A stretch of 64,000 nt of DNA from Streptococcus sp. HMSC078D09 (GTDB lineage Bacteria; Bacillota; Bacilli; Lactobacillales; Streptococcaceae): positions 253,114 to 317,113 of the forward strand of contig NZ_KV813650.1 of the NCBI RefSeq assembly GCF_001813675.1, given 5' to 3'. The translations under genes and the position numbers were made by a program. The notes beneath the pieces are model-generated. The model saw nothing but the letters and a program-made list of their open reading frames with translations. It was not told where the DNA came from and made no database searches. Of this stretch, positions 23,245 through 31,786 are shown piece by piece (position 1 is the stretch's first letter; each line of letters begins with the position of its first letter).

Positions 23245-25521
23245 ATGTCAGACTTAATCACTGATTTTCCAGCCTTATTGAACTATTGGGACTTTGACAA
23301 GAATATCAAAATAGATGTAGAAAAAATAACAATTACCAGTAAAAAACACATTAACTGGAAATGTCCTACCTGTTCTTATGAATGGAAAGCAAGTACATCA
23401 AAATCTTATAAGAATATTCAAAATCATTCAAAAATCTGTCCTGTATGTGAGCTTGGAAAAGTGTTCATAAAAGGGGAAAACTCTATATCTGCAAGGATTC
23501 CTAACTTTCTAAGGTACATAAACTTTCATTATGAAAATATAGAAACCATTCAGGAAGAGATTGATAATTTATCTTTTTCTTCAAAGAGGTTATTTCACTT
23601 CAAATGTCCTACCTGTCATGTTGGTTGGAAAGATGTAGCAAACACTTCTAAATTAATCAATAAACATAATCAAGAGCTTGTTCATGTCGGATGTAATGAA
23701 AGTACACATTTTGTACCTTACACTAAAGCATACCCTAATCTTCGGAAAATTTATCTTCCAGGGGAGCAAAACGATGTAGAGTTTAATGATTTGAAGTTAA
23801 GTGACAATGTTACAATCCCTAGAAATTGGAAATGCGACAAATGTGACCATATCTTTAAGTTGTCTATTGATCAGCTAATTTCAAGAATCAAAAGATATAG
23901 TTTCTATTGTACTAACTGTAAAGCTACATTCGATACCCCAATTAAAGTGAAAGCGAACCCCCTATTACATACAGATAGAAATCTTTTTAAGCAATTTATT
24001 CCAACTCATGTAAAAAGTAATATGATTGATAGTTTATCCAACATCTTAGTAAGATGGCAGTGTTTTAAATGTCATGGTCAATATGAATGTAGTGTTGTCA
24101 AAAGGCATCTTGAAGGCTGCCCTTATTGTGATAATAAATTGATGTTAAAAGGATATAATACTTTACAAGAAACTCATCCTTATTTAGAGAAATTTTGGGA
24201 TAAAAGTAATGATAAACCTATTTCTGAATACTGGTATAAGTCTTCTAAATGCATAAATTGGAAATGCCCTTGCTGCAAAGTCAGTTTTTATTGTAGTCCA
24301 ATTGAAATGATTTTAAGAACCGACTTAGAGAATAGTAATTTTCAAACTTGTCCTAATCGTTGTGATTGGGATACACTTGTTTTTAACAATGATATACTCT
24401 ATAATTTCCCAAAATTACAGGAAGAATGGAGCGATAAAAATGGATTGCCTGTTCATTTAGCATTGAGCCACATCGAAACAAAAAAATATTGGTGGAAGTG
24501 TTCTGTTTGTCAAGGTGAATACCTTTGTTCAATTCCAATAAGAAAAGAAGTAATAGATAGCTGTCCATATTGTAATGATGAACAAGCATTAAAAGGTTAT
24601 AATACAATTGCAGATACTTATCCTGAGTTGTGTGACCTTTGGAGTAGCAAGAATGTAGAAAAACCTGATGAGGTGACGAAATCGTCAGAAACCGAGAATA
24701 AAATATTTAATTGGATTTGTGATTGTTGTGATTTAGAATTTCAGGAGAGATTAGGGATTGTTCTAGGTGTGTTTACAAACAATAATTCTAATAGTCTCAA
24801 TTCTATATGTCCTTACTGTAATAAAAAAATTCCTAAACCAAATGAAACACTAAGCTATGTTAAACCGTACTTAAACAATGAATGGGTAAAAGAACTGAAT
24901 GGTGATATTGATACCTTCTTTTATAATTCAAATGCTTTAACCAATTGGATTTGTCGAAAATGTCACAGAAGTTTTAAAGCAAAAATTTCTGATCGCCACA
25001 AAAACGACCAATGTTGTCCATATTGTTCTTTTAAGAAGACTGCAAAAGGTTATAATGATCTTGAAACAACACATCCTTGGTTAATTAAAGAATGGTCATC
25101 ATTAAATAAACAAGAAATGTCTTCAGTAAGGGCAAATTCAACATATAATGCATGGTGGAAATGCCCTGTATGTACTGGAGAATATCAGAAAGTTATTAAA
25201 GAAAAATTTTACAGAGAAAATTCTTGTCCATACTGTAGAAATCAAAAAGTATTAAAAGGATTTAACGATTTAGCAACAACGCAACAAAGTCTAATGAATG
25301 AGTGGGATTATCTAAATAACTCCTTGATAGTAAGTCCAACTGAAATTACAGAGTTGAGTATTCTGCCTGTATGGTGGATATGTCAAGAAAATCTTAATCA
25401 CCGTTACAAAATTCAAGTAAAAGAAAGAATGGCATACAAAAAACGCAATAAAAGGTCGTGTTCCATTTGCAAAGGCCACAGAAGAAAGCAAGAACACTTT
25501 GTACAGTTTGAAAAAATATAG
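23245..25521 (+). CDS. Protein of ten zinc-ribbon/treble-clef repeats (DUF4379-like)
   Basis: A 758-residue protein built almost only of repeats about 70-77 residues apart. Each repeat has W-[KI]-C-x2-C at about 37, 119, 194, 270, 338, 415, 489, 567, 636 and (degenerate) 709, followed by a CPYC-type knuckle and KGYNDL / HPxLxxEW phrases. This is the DUF4379 treble-clef unit, otherwise seen fused to or near DNA-cleaving domains. No nuclease motif is present. It is the last gene of the recombinase operon, starting 9 bp after the TnpC-like gene with TAGGAGGAG. I infer a modular DNA- or RNA-binding protein serving target choice or host interaction. Confidence 0.7.
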   Translation: MSDLITDFPALLNYWDFDKNIKIDVEKITITSKKHINWKCPTCSYEWKASTSKSYKNIQNHSKICPVCELGKVFIKGENSISARIPNFLRYINFHYENIETIQEEIDNLSFSSKRLFHFKCPTCHVGWKDVANTSKLINKHNQELVHVGCNESTHFVPYTKAYPNLRKIYLPGEQNDVEFNDLKLSDNVTIPRNWKCDKCDHIFKLSIDQLISRIKRYSFYCTNCKATFDTPIKVKANPLLHTDRNLFKQFIPTHVKSNMIDSLSNILVRWQCFKCHGQYECSVVKRHLEGCPYCDNKLMLKGYNTLQETHPYLEKFWDKSNDKPISEYWYKSSKCINWKCPCCKVSFYCSPIEMILRTDLENSNFQTCPNRCDWDTLVFNNDILYNFPKLQEEWSDKNGLPVHLALSHIETKKYWWKCSVCQGEYLCSIPIRKEVIDSCPYCNDEQALKGYNTIADTYPELCDLWSSKNVEKPDEVTKSSETENKIFNWICDCCDLEFQERLGIVLGVFTNNNSNSLNSICPYCNKKIPKPNETLSYVKPYLNNEWVKELNGDIDTFFYNSNALTNWICRKCHRSFKAKISDRHKNDQCCPYCSFKKTAKGYNDLETTHPWLIKEWSSLNKQEMSSVRANSTYNAWWKCPVCTGEYQKVIKEKFYRENSCPYCRNQKVLKGFNDLATTQQSLMNEWDYLNNSLIVSPTEITELSILPVWWICQENLNHRYKIQVKERMAYKKRNKRSCSICKGHRRKQEHFVQFEKI

Positions 25522-25532
25522 ATAAATAAAAA

Positions 25533-25606
25533 CACTCTAAATTTCATTAAATTGATATTAGAGTGTTTTTTTATTGTCAAAATGTACATTTGAAAATTTT
25601 TTAGTT
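25533..25606. repeat. Right direct repeat and terminator of the recombinase operon
   Basis: CACTCTAA and TTAGAGTG form the stem of a hairpin followed by T7, directly after the zinc-ribbon gene. The segment as a whole repeats 17279-17354. Confidence 0.7.
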
Positions 25607-25682
25607 TTCACTTAAATAAAGTACATTTTCAACTGAATTGAGAGTAGTAAAAAATTCCAGTGTTCACTTAAATAAAGTACAT
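25607..25682. repeat. Two 20-bp direct repeats upstream of dif
   Basis: TTCACTTAAATAAAGTACAT occurs at 25607-25626 and again at 25663-25682, 56 bp apart. ATAAAGTACA also occurs in the repeats at 635 and 3503. It may be native terminus sequence partly duplicated by the insertions. No gene lies in 25522-25841. Confidence 0.6.
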
Positions 25683-25759
25683 AATTGAGTATAATTGGCT
25701 TAAAAAATTTTTTTGGTTATCTTTTTGGATACAAAACAGTCCTATATAAACCCTATAAC

Positions 25760-25790
25760 ATCTTTCCGAAAAACTATAATTTTCTTGAAA
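25760..25790. other. dif: difSL chromosome dimer resolution site
   Basis: The 31 bases contain TTTCCGAAAA, ACTATAA and TTTTCTTGAAA in the order of the streptococcal/lactococcal difSL site, differing from the version I remember at one position. It lies 52 bp upstream of xerS, its standard place. XerS recombines two such sites to resolve chromosome dimers at division. It marks the replication terminus. Confidence 0.92.
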
Positions 25791-25806
25791 AATATATCTA
25801 GCTATG

Positions 25807-25823
25807 CTATACTACTAGTATAG
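25807..25823 (+). promoter_or_regulatory. xerS promoter overlapping a perfect palindrome
   Basis: CTATACTA-C-TAGTATAG is a perfect 17-bp palindrome that contains the -10 TATACT. It lies 19 bp before the xerS start and could be an operator or a XerS contact. Confidence 0.55.
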
Positions 25824-25841
25824 AAAGATTTGGAGAAAAAC

Positions 25842-26912
25842 ATGAAACGCGAGATCTTATTAGAACGGATTGATAAACTCAAACAAGTCATGCCCTGGTA
25901 TGTATTGGAATATTATCAATCAAAATTGGCTGTTCCCTACAGTTTTACAACCTTGTACGAATACTTAAAGGAATACGATCGATTTTTCACCTGGGTCTTG
26001 GAATCTGGTATATCAGATGCTGACACCATGGCCGAGATCCCCTTAGACGTTCTGGAGCACATGACCAAGAAAGACATGGAATCCTTTATTCTTTACTTAC
26101 GTGAACGCCCTCTGCTCAATGCCAATACAACAAAAAACGGGGTTTCTCAAACAACCATTAACCGTACCCTTTCTGCACTATCTAGTCTCTATAAGTATTT
26201 GACCGAGGAAGTTGAAAACGAGCAAGGCGAACCGTATTTCTACCGCAACGTTATGAAGAAGGTTGCTACCAAGAAAAAGAAAGAAACCTTGGCGGCTCGT
26301 GCTGAAAATATCAAACAAAAGCTCTTTTTAGGGGATGAAACTGAGGGATTTTTGAATTATATCGATGAGGAATACCCTAAAACACTCTCAAATCGCGCCT
26401 TATCTTCCTTTAATAAGAATAAAGAGCGAGATTTAGCCATTATCGCACTCCTTCTTGCATCTGGTGTCCGTTTATCTGAGGCAGTCAACTTGGACCTTCG
26501 TGACCTCAATCTTAAGATGATGGTGATTGATGTTACTCGAAAAGGTGGGAAACGTGACTCAGTCAATGTTGCTGCCTTTGCTAAGCCTTATCTGGAGCAA
26601 TATCTTGCTATTCGAGACAAACGTTACAAGACTGAAAAGACTGATACAGCCCTCTTTCTGACCTTGTATCGAGGTGTTCCAAACCGAATTGATGCTTCTA
26701 GCGTTGAAAAGATGGTCGCCAAGTATTCAGAAGACTTCAAAGTCCGCGTGACACCCCATAAACTTCGCCATACATTAGCAACCCGTCTCTATGATGCAAC
26801 CAAATCACAGGTTTTGGTCAGCCACCAGCTGGGACATGCTAGCACACAAGTTACAGACTTGTATACGCATATCGTTAATGATGAGCAGAAAAATGCTTTG
26901 GATAGTTTATAA
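25842..26912 (+). CDS. xerS: Tyrosine recombinase XerS
   Basis: 356 residues, the standard XerS length. Catalytic residues are visible in ASGVRLSEA (Arg I), [14 protein letters not shown] (His-x2-Arg), QLGHAS and the nucleophile Tyr in VTDLYTH. XerS works alone, without XerC/XerD, on difSL and depends on FtsK. ATG 25842 is chosen over the longer TTG form because TTTGGAG lies just upstream and it gives the family length. The gene is core and probably marks the right limit of the acquired block. Confidence 0.96.
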   Translation: MKREILLERIDKLKQVMPWYVLEYYQSKLAVPYSFTTLYEYLKEYDRFFTWVLESGISDADTMAEIPLDVLEHMTKKDMESFILYLRERPLLNANTTKNGVSQTTINRTLSALSSLYKYLTEEVENEQGEPYFYRNVMKKVATKKKKETLAARAENIKQKLFLGDETEGFLNYIDEEYPKTLSNRALSSFNKNKERDLAIIALLLASGVRLSEAVNLDLRDLNLKMMVIDVTRKGGKRDSVNVAAFAKPYLEQYLAIRDKRYKTEKTDTALFLTLYRGVPNRIDASSVEKMVAKYSEDFKVRVTPHKLRHTLATRLYDATKSQVLVSHQLGHASTQVTDLYTHIVNDEQKNALDSL

Positions 26913-26990
26913 AACTACATAACTTAAATTATGTAGTTTTTAGAGTTAAAAAGAGCGTAGATTTCTTATAGAATCTTACGCTCTTTTATA
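26911..26990. terminator. Two hairpins between convergent xerS and the SseB-like gene
   Basis: AAACTACATAA with TTATGTAGTTT (26911-26940) ends xerS. AAAGAGCGTAAGATT-type arms (26949-26990) form a second, bidirectional terminator. Confidence 0.85.
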
Positions 26991-26994
26991 CTTT

Positions 26995-27636
26995 CTATAA
27001 AAATTCGATCCAATAATTACGGTGTGGCTCAATAATGACTGGTTTTCCCCAAAATGATTTTAGATAAGCCAGGTTTGCAGGAGTGACAGGTCTTTTCTCA
27101 CCATTGTACTTCTCTGCACTTTCTTTAGTTAAAAAGCATTTAACAGCTTCATATGGTGTACCATCGCTCGCTATTCGATCAATTCCTAAATAAGCAATCT
27201 CATCACCGGCTTTTGGAAAATCTGTAAATAGTTTACCAATAAAATAAACCGTCTTATTTTTCATTAATTCATAAGCTTTACTATTTTCCAATCTGTTATT
27301 CGCTGCAGCGTACATAATACAAAAGCTATCCACGATATCTTTCAAAGGCATTAATTCTTCTTTGCTGACTATAATTTCGTCGGGAGCAAGTCCACCAATG
27401 ATTAAATTTTGATAATGAGGTTGCTGGATGATATTATCTAAAGCCATTCCTAATGGTAGTTGGACAGCTTGATAGCCTAATGGTTCGAGCTCTTGCTTTT
27501 TCTGGTCAAGGTGTTCTTGTGTAATACTGACATTCAAATCATAAGGACTGGAAGGTTGTTGTTTGCTAAAAAAAGCCACTACTATACGATCTAATTGTTC
27601 AAATAGACCAAGATTTTCAACTGGAACTTTCATCAT
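26995..27636 (-). CDS. SseB-like protein of unknown function
   Basis: A 213-residue soluble protein without signal or membrane segment. The central part (LPLGMALDNIIQQ, then a beta-rich stretch) and the overall size resemble SseB-domain proteins, but I see no catalytic motif. It is monocistronic, between xerS and lplA. The start at 27636 follows AAGGGGA; a second ATG is directly next to it. Function unknown. Confidence 0.6.
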   Translation of the reverse strand: MMKVPVENLGLFEQLDRIVVAFFSKQQPSSPYDLNVSITQEHLDQKKQELEPLGYQAVQLPLGMALDNIIQQPHYQNLIIGGLAPDEIIVSKEELMPLKDIVDSFCIMYAAANNRLENSKAYELMKNKTVYFIGKLFTDFPKAGDEIAYLGIDRIASDGTPYEAVKCFLTKESAEKYNGEKRPVTPANLAYLKSFWGKPVIIEPHRNYWIEFL

Positions 27637-27710
27637 CGAATATAATCCCCTTTTGTGTTCAGATTTCCTCTATATTGTACACTCATGGTTTTCGAATATC
27701 AAGTTTAAGA

Positions 27711-27743
27711 TAAAAGATATCCATGTTAAATGGATATCTTTTA
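27711..27743 (-). terminator. Terminator of lplA
   Basis: AAAAGATATCCAT and ATGGATATCTTTT form a 13-bp perfect stem with a short loop at the end of lplA. Confidence 0.85.
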
Positions 27744-27745
27744 CT

Positions 27746-28735
27746 TTATTCAACCACTGCTTCAGCAATTTCTTCTGCAGTGATTCCTGCGAAGTAACGA
27801 CCTAGGTTAATGGTTTGTAGGGCTTTAAGAACGTCTTCGCGTTCGTATTTGACACCACGAAGGACATCTTCTACTGCTGCAACATCTTCGATACCGAAAA
27901 AGTCACCGTAAATCTTGATATCTTGAATTTTTGACTCAATAACATTCGCAAAGATTTCAACCTTACCACTTGGGAATTTAGTTCCACGACGGACGTTATA
28001 CTCTGGTGATTTACCATAGTTCCAGTCCCAAGTTCCAAACTTAGTTTCTTTGATGCGATTGATTTCAGCTAATTCTTCATCTGAGAATACATACTCAGTC
28101 ATCTCAGGGTATTCTTTTTTCATGTATTCCAAGAGTAAATCACGGAATTCTTCAACAGTGATCTTTTCTGGCAACTCATCGATGATATTGGTCACACGAG
28201 CACGAACGGATTTAACCCCTTTAGACTCAAATTTGTCCTTAGATACCTTAAGCGCATTAGCAAGGACAGACAAATCCACGTCAAAGAGAAGACAACCATG
28301 ATGCATGATCCGACCATTGATATAGGCTTGGGCATTGCCACAGAATTTCTTGCCGTCGATTTCTAAGTCGTTACGGCCTGTAAATTCAGCTTTAACACCA
28401 AGTTCAGCCAAAGTATTGATCACTGGAGTAGAGAAGCTCTTGAAGTCAAAGGCCTTGTTTTCATCTTCTTTTGAAATGATGGTATAGTTAAGGTTGTTCA
28501 AATCATGGTAAACAGCTCCACCACCACTGATTCGACGGACTACTTCAATTCCATTTTCACGAACATAGTCACGGTTAATTTCCTCGATGGTATTTTGGTG
28601 ACGGCCCACAATGATCGATGGTTTGTTAATCCAAAGAAGGAAGATTTGATCCTCGTCCAAAAGGTGTTTAAAAGCATATTCCTCTAAAGCAATATTAAAA
28701 GCAGTGTCGTTTGAATGATTGATAATGTATTTCAT
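27746..28735 (-). CDS. lplA: Lipoate-protein ligase A
   Basis: A 329-residue ligase that activates lipoate with ATP and transfers it to a lysine on lipoyl domains. Motifs: RRISGGGAVYHDLNN (about 70), GRNDLEIDGKKFCGNAQA (about 120), HHGCLLFDVDL and the LplA C-terminal domain from about 245. It is encoded beside the aco operon, whose E3 protein carries the lipoyl domain that it presumably modifies. It has its own terminator and a 229-bp leader region. Confidence 0.95.
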   Translation of the reverse strand: MKYIINHSNDTAFNIALEEYAFKHLLDEDQIFLLWINKPSIIVGRHQNTIEEINRDYVRENGIEVVRRISGGGAVYHDLNNLNYTIISKEDENKAFDFKSFSTPVINTLAELGVKAEFTGRNDLEIDGKKFCGNAQAYINGRIMHHGCLLFDVDLSVLANALKVSKDKFESKGVKSVRARVTNIIDELPEKITVEEFRDLLLEYMKKEYPEMTEYVFSDEELAEINRIKETKFGTWDWNYGKSPEYNVRRGTKFPSGKVEIFANVIESKIQDIKIYGDFFGIEDVAAVEDVLRGVKYEREDVLKALQTINLGRYFAGITAEEIAEAVVE

Positions 28736-28822
28736 AGTAATTCCAAAAAATTCGTTTTATAAATCCTACTCATAGCAGGATGAGCATTAGACAGAAATAG
28801 TTGAATTTCACTTAATTTTCTG

Positions 28823-28937
28823 AAGTAGTAAAAAGAAATGTAACGAGTTATCGTTACATTTCTCGGAAAAATTGAGACAAGTGGCTCAATTTTTAGGCAT
28901 GGAACTCTAATAGAGGTCGCTGCCGTCCGTACTACTT
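28823..28937. other. Structured intergenic element between lpd and lplA
   Basis: AAGTAGTA (28823-28830) and TACTACTT (28930-28937) close a region holding a perfect hairpin AGAAATGTAACGA/TCGTTACATTTCT (28833-28862), a second hairpin AAAAATTGAG/CTCAATTTTT (28867-28894, the likely lpd terminator) and a small one around CTCTAATAGAG. It could be a mobile palindromic element or a structured RNA before lplA. Confidence 0.55.
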
Positions 28938-28964
28938 TAAGAAAATCTAATTGAAAGAATGATA

Positions 28965-30671
28965 TTATTTCTTCTTAGGTGAATGGATGGCCATTCCAAG
29001 TACATCCGCAAAAGCTTCGTACATCACTTCTGAGAAGGTTGGGTGCCCATGGATGGTCTTGAGCATTTCTTCTACAGTGATTTCCATCTCAATGATAGTA
29101 GAAGCTTCGTTGATCAATTCAGCTGCTGCTGGACCAATAATGTGAACCCCAAGAACTTCACCATATTTCTTGTCTGCAATTACTTTTACAAATCCTTGAG
29201 CCGCATCTGATGCAATGGCACGTCCGTTAGCCGCAAAGTTGAATTTACCGATTTGGACATCATATTTCTCACGAGCTTGTTCTTCTGTCAAACCAACAGC
29301 TGCAACTTCTGGAAGGGTGTAGATCGCTGCAGGAGTCAAGTTCAATTTTGCAACAGCATGATTTCCCTTAAGAGCATTTTCAGCCGCTACTTCACCCATA
29401 CGGAAGGCAGCGTGAGCCAACATCTTGGTACCGTTGATATCGCCTGGCGCATAGATGCCTGGAACAGATGTTTCCATGTATTCATTGACCTTGATCCGTC
29501 CACGATCCAATTCAAACTCGACTTCACCGATACCTTCAAGGTCTGGAACACGTCCGATTGATAGAAGAGCTTTGTTAGCAATGATATCATCTTTGCCTTC
29601 AACCTTGATACGGAGTTTTCCGTCTTCTTCAATGATTTCTTGCAGTTTTGTATCGGTCAAGATGGTCATCCCCTTGCGTTCAAGAATCAAACGAAGGTTC
29701 TTAGATACTTCCGCATCCATAGCTGGAACGATGCGGTCCATCATTTCGATGACTGTTACTTTTGAACCAAAGGTCATGAAGGCTTGACCAAGTTCGATCC
29801 CGACAACACCACCACCGATGATGACAAGGCTTTCTGGAACTTCATTCATTTCAAGAATATCGTCACTGGTCATGACAAGGGATGATTCCATACCAGGAAC
29901 GTTGATTTTACTTACTTTTGAACCACCAGCAAGGATGATCTTCTTCGTTTCAAGCAATTCAGAACCATTTACCAAGACATTCTTATCTTTCGTAATGGTA
30001 CCGATACCCTTGTGAACATCCACTCCGTAGCTGCGAAGAAGCCCTGCAACACCACCAACCAAGGTATTTACGACCTTGTTCTTGGTTTCAAGTACCTTAT
30101 CCATATCTACTGAGAAACTTGGATTTTCAATGATAATACCACGGTTTGCCGCATGCCCAATATTTTCAATAATTTCAGCGTTGTGGAGGTAAGTCTTAGT
30201 TGGGATACATCCGCGGTTCAAGCACGTTCCACCAAGTTCAGATTTCTCAACGAGAGCGACCTTACCACCTAATTGAGCTGCCTTAATGGCAGATACATAA
30301 CCAGCAGGGCCCCCACCGATCACTACGATATCATAGGCATCATCACTCTTATTGTCATCGTTTGAAGCACTTGCTGCAGCTGGTGCTGGACTCGCTTCTG
30401 GTGCTGCTCCTCCAGCTGTTGGGATGTTTTCCCCTTCTTCACCAAGATAACCGATTACTTCTGTTACAGGAACAGTTTCTCCATCCCCTTTCAGGATAGC
30501 GATCAAGTACCCATCTTCTTCCGCTTCCAACTCCATGCTGACTTTGTCTGTCATGATTTCAAGGAGAACTTCTCCTTCTTTTACAAATTCGCCGACTTTT
30601 TTATTCCACTGAACGATTTGTCCTTCGGTCATATCTACGCCGGCTTTTGGCATAATTACTTCTAAGGCCAT
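28965..30671 (-). CDS. lpd: Dihydrolipoamide dehydrogenase (E3) with N-terminal lipoyl domain
   Basis: 568 residues, about 100 longer than a plain E3. Residues 1-80 are a lipoyl domain with the lysine in ILLEIMTDKVSMELEAE (K43), then an Ala/Pro linker (85-105), then the flavoprotein: FAD motif VVIGGGPAGYVSA, redox disulfide GGTCLNRGCIPTK, NAD motif VIIGGGVVGIELG, and HGHPTFSEV with the catalytic His. It reoxidises dihydrolipoamide in the AcoABC complex. It is last in the acoABC-lpd operon. Confidence 0.95.
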   Translation of the reverse strand: MALEVIMPKAGVDMTEGQIVQWNKKVGEFVKEGEVLLEIMTDKVSMELEAEEDGYLIAILKGDGETVPVTEVIGYLGEEGENIPTAGGAAPEASPAPAAASASNDDNKSDDAYDIVVIGGGPAGYVSAIKAAQLGGKVALVEKSELGGTCLNRGCIPTKTYLHNAEIIENIGHAANRGIIIENPSFSVDMDKVLETKNKVVNTLVGGVAGLLRSYGVDVHKGIGTITKDKNVLVNGSELLETKKIILAGGSKVSKINVPGMESSLVMTSDDILEMNEVPESLVIIGGGVVGIELGQAFMTFGSKVTVIEMMDRIVPAMDAEVSKNLRLILERKGMTILTDTKLQEIIEEDGKLRIKVEGKDDIIANKALLSIGRVPDLEGIGEVEFELDRGRIKVNEYMETSVPGIYAPGDINGTKMLAHAAFRMGEVAAENALKGNHAVAKLNLTPAAIYTLPEVAAVGLTEEQAREKYDVQIGKFNFAANGRAIASDAAQGFVKVIADKKYGEVLGVHIIGPAAAELINEASTIIEMEITVEEMLKTIHGHPTFSEVMYEAFADVLGMAIHSPKKK

Positions 30672-30712
30672 TTTATTTCCCTCTTTTTCTTGCTTCTATT
30701 CTCTCTCGTTGA

Positions 30713-31756
30713 TTAGACCAACATTGAAATCGGGTCTTCAATCAAGGCTTTCAAGTCTTTCATGAATTTGGCACCAGCCATTCCATCGACAACGCGGTGG
30801 TCAATGGTCAAGCCCAAGCTCATGATTGGACGAATGACAATTTCACCATTCACAACAACTGGTTTTTCAACCGTTGCACTAACTCCAAGGATGGCAGAGT
30901 TTGGTTGGTTGATAATCGGTCCAAATGATTGAACACCAAACATCCCTAAGTTACTGATGGTAAAGGTTGAGTTTTGCAATTCACTTGGAGCAAGCTTACC
31001 ATCCAAGGTACGTCCGATAACGTCCTTGAAGGCTACCACCAACTCTGACAAGGTCATCTTTTCAGCATTGTAGACAACTGGAGTCATCAAGCCATTGTCC
31101 ATCCCAACCGCCATCGCTAAGTTGACATAGTTATGAGTGATGATGGTTTTGCCATCTTCTGTCAATGACGCATTGATGTATGGGTGCTTCATCAAGGTCT
31201 TAACAACTGCTAGAGAAAGCAAATCTGTTACAGTGACTTTCTTGCCAGTTGCTTCCATGATTGGATCCAAAACCTTCTTACGAAGGGCCAACATTTGAGA
31301 CATATCAATGTCATAGTTCAAAGTAAAGGTTGGTGCTGTCAAGTAAGATTCCACCATCCGTTGAGCGATCACCTTCCGCATTGGTGTCATCGGAATCCGC
31401 TCGATCTCACCATAAGGTGTCATATTATCTGGAGCTTCCTCCACCTTCTCGATTTCAGCAGGTGACTTAATGGTCTCATTCTCAATATTTTCAGGAAGGA
31501 AAGCAAGGACGTCCTTCTTCATGATCTTACCACGATGACCAGTTCCTTGAATCTCTTGCCAAGCAATATTGTGTTCTAAAGCAATTCGTTTTGCAAGTGG
31601 TGAAATGCGAACCACATTTGTGTCTTTATAGGTTTCCACGTCTTCTTTGTGGACACGACCGTTTGCGCCTGAACCAGAAACATCATAGAGGTTGATCCCA
31701 AGATCATCCGCTAATTTTCTAGCCGCAGGAGTCGCTCTTAGCTTATCATCAGCCAT
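30713..31756 (-). CDS. acoC: Dihydrolipoamide acyltransferase (E2) without its own lipoyl domain
   Basis: 347 residues. It begins directly with a peripheral-subunit-binding domain (ATPAARKLADDLGINLYDV), followed by a second one (ISPLAKRIALEHNIAWQEI), then the trimeric acyltransferase core ending with the active site DHRVVDGMAGAKF. The N-terminal lipoyl domain found in almost all E2 proteins is absent; the E3 protein supplies it. It lies between acoB, from which it is separated by a 271-bp structured gap, and lpd. Confidence 0.92.
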   Translation of the reverse strand: MADDKLRATPAARKLADDLGINLYDVSGSGANGRVHKEDVETYKDTNVVRISPLAKRIALEHNIAWQEIQGTGHRGKIMKKDVLAFLPENIENETIKSPAEIEKVEEAPDNMTPYGEIERIPMTPMRKVIAQRMVESYLTAPTFTLNYDIDMSQMLALRKKVLDPIMEATGKKVTVTDLLSLAVVKTLMKHPYINASLTEDGKTIITHNYVNLAMAVGMDNGLMTPVVYNAEKMTLSELVVAFKDVIGRTLDGKLAPSELQNSTFTISNLGMFGVQSFGPIINQPNSAILGVSATVEKPVVVNGEIVIRPIMSLGLTIDHRVVDGMAGAKFMKDLKALIEDPISMLV

Positions 31757-31786
31757 GACCTCTCCTATTCTATACTAAGATATCAA

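Larger units (their letters stand above)
17279..25606 (+). mobile_element. Tn554/RIT-like element: three tyrosine recombinases, TnpC-like, zinc-ribbon protein
   Basis: Five close or overlapping genes on one strand (17734-25521): three tyrosine recombinases of different size, a coiled-coil TnpC-like protein and a repeat protein. Trios of recombinases with a small accessory protein define Tn554 relatives and RIT elements. A promoter and structured leader precede them. The limits given are the outer edges of the flanking repeats and are provisional. It sits about 150 bp from dif and next to xerS. Confidence 0.7.

Noticed and set aside
28050-28301. + strand frames inside lplA, lpd, acoA, trmFO, topA and similar genes
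   Set aside because: All are opposite-strand shadows of genes with clear families, have no ribosome sites, and show composition typical of antisense frames.
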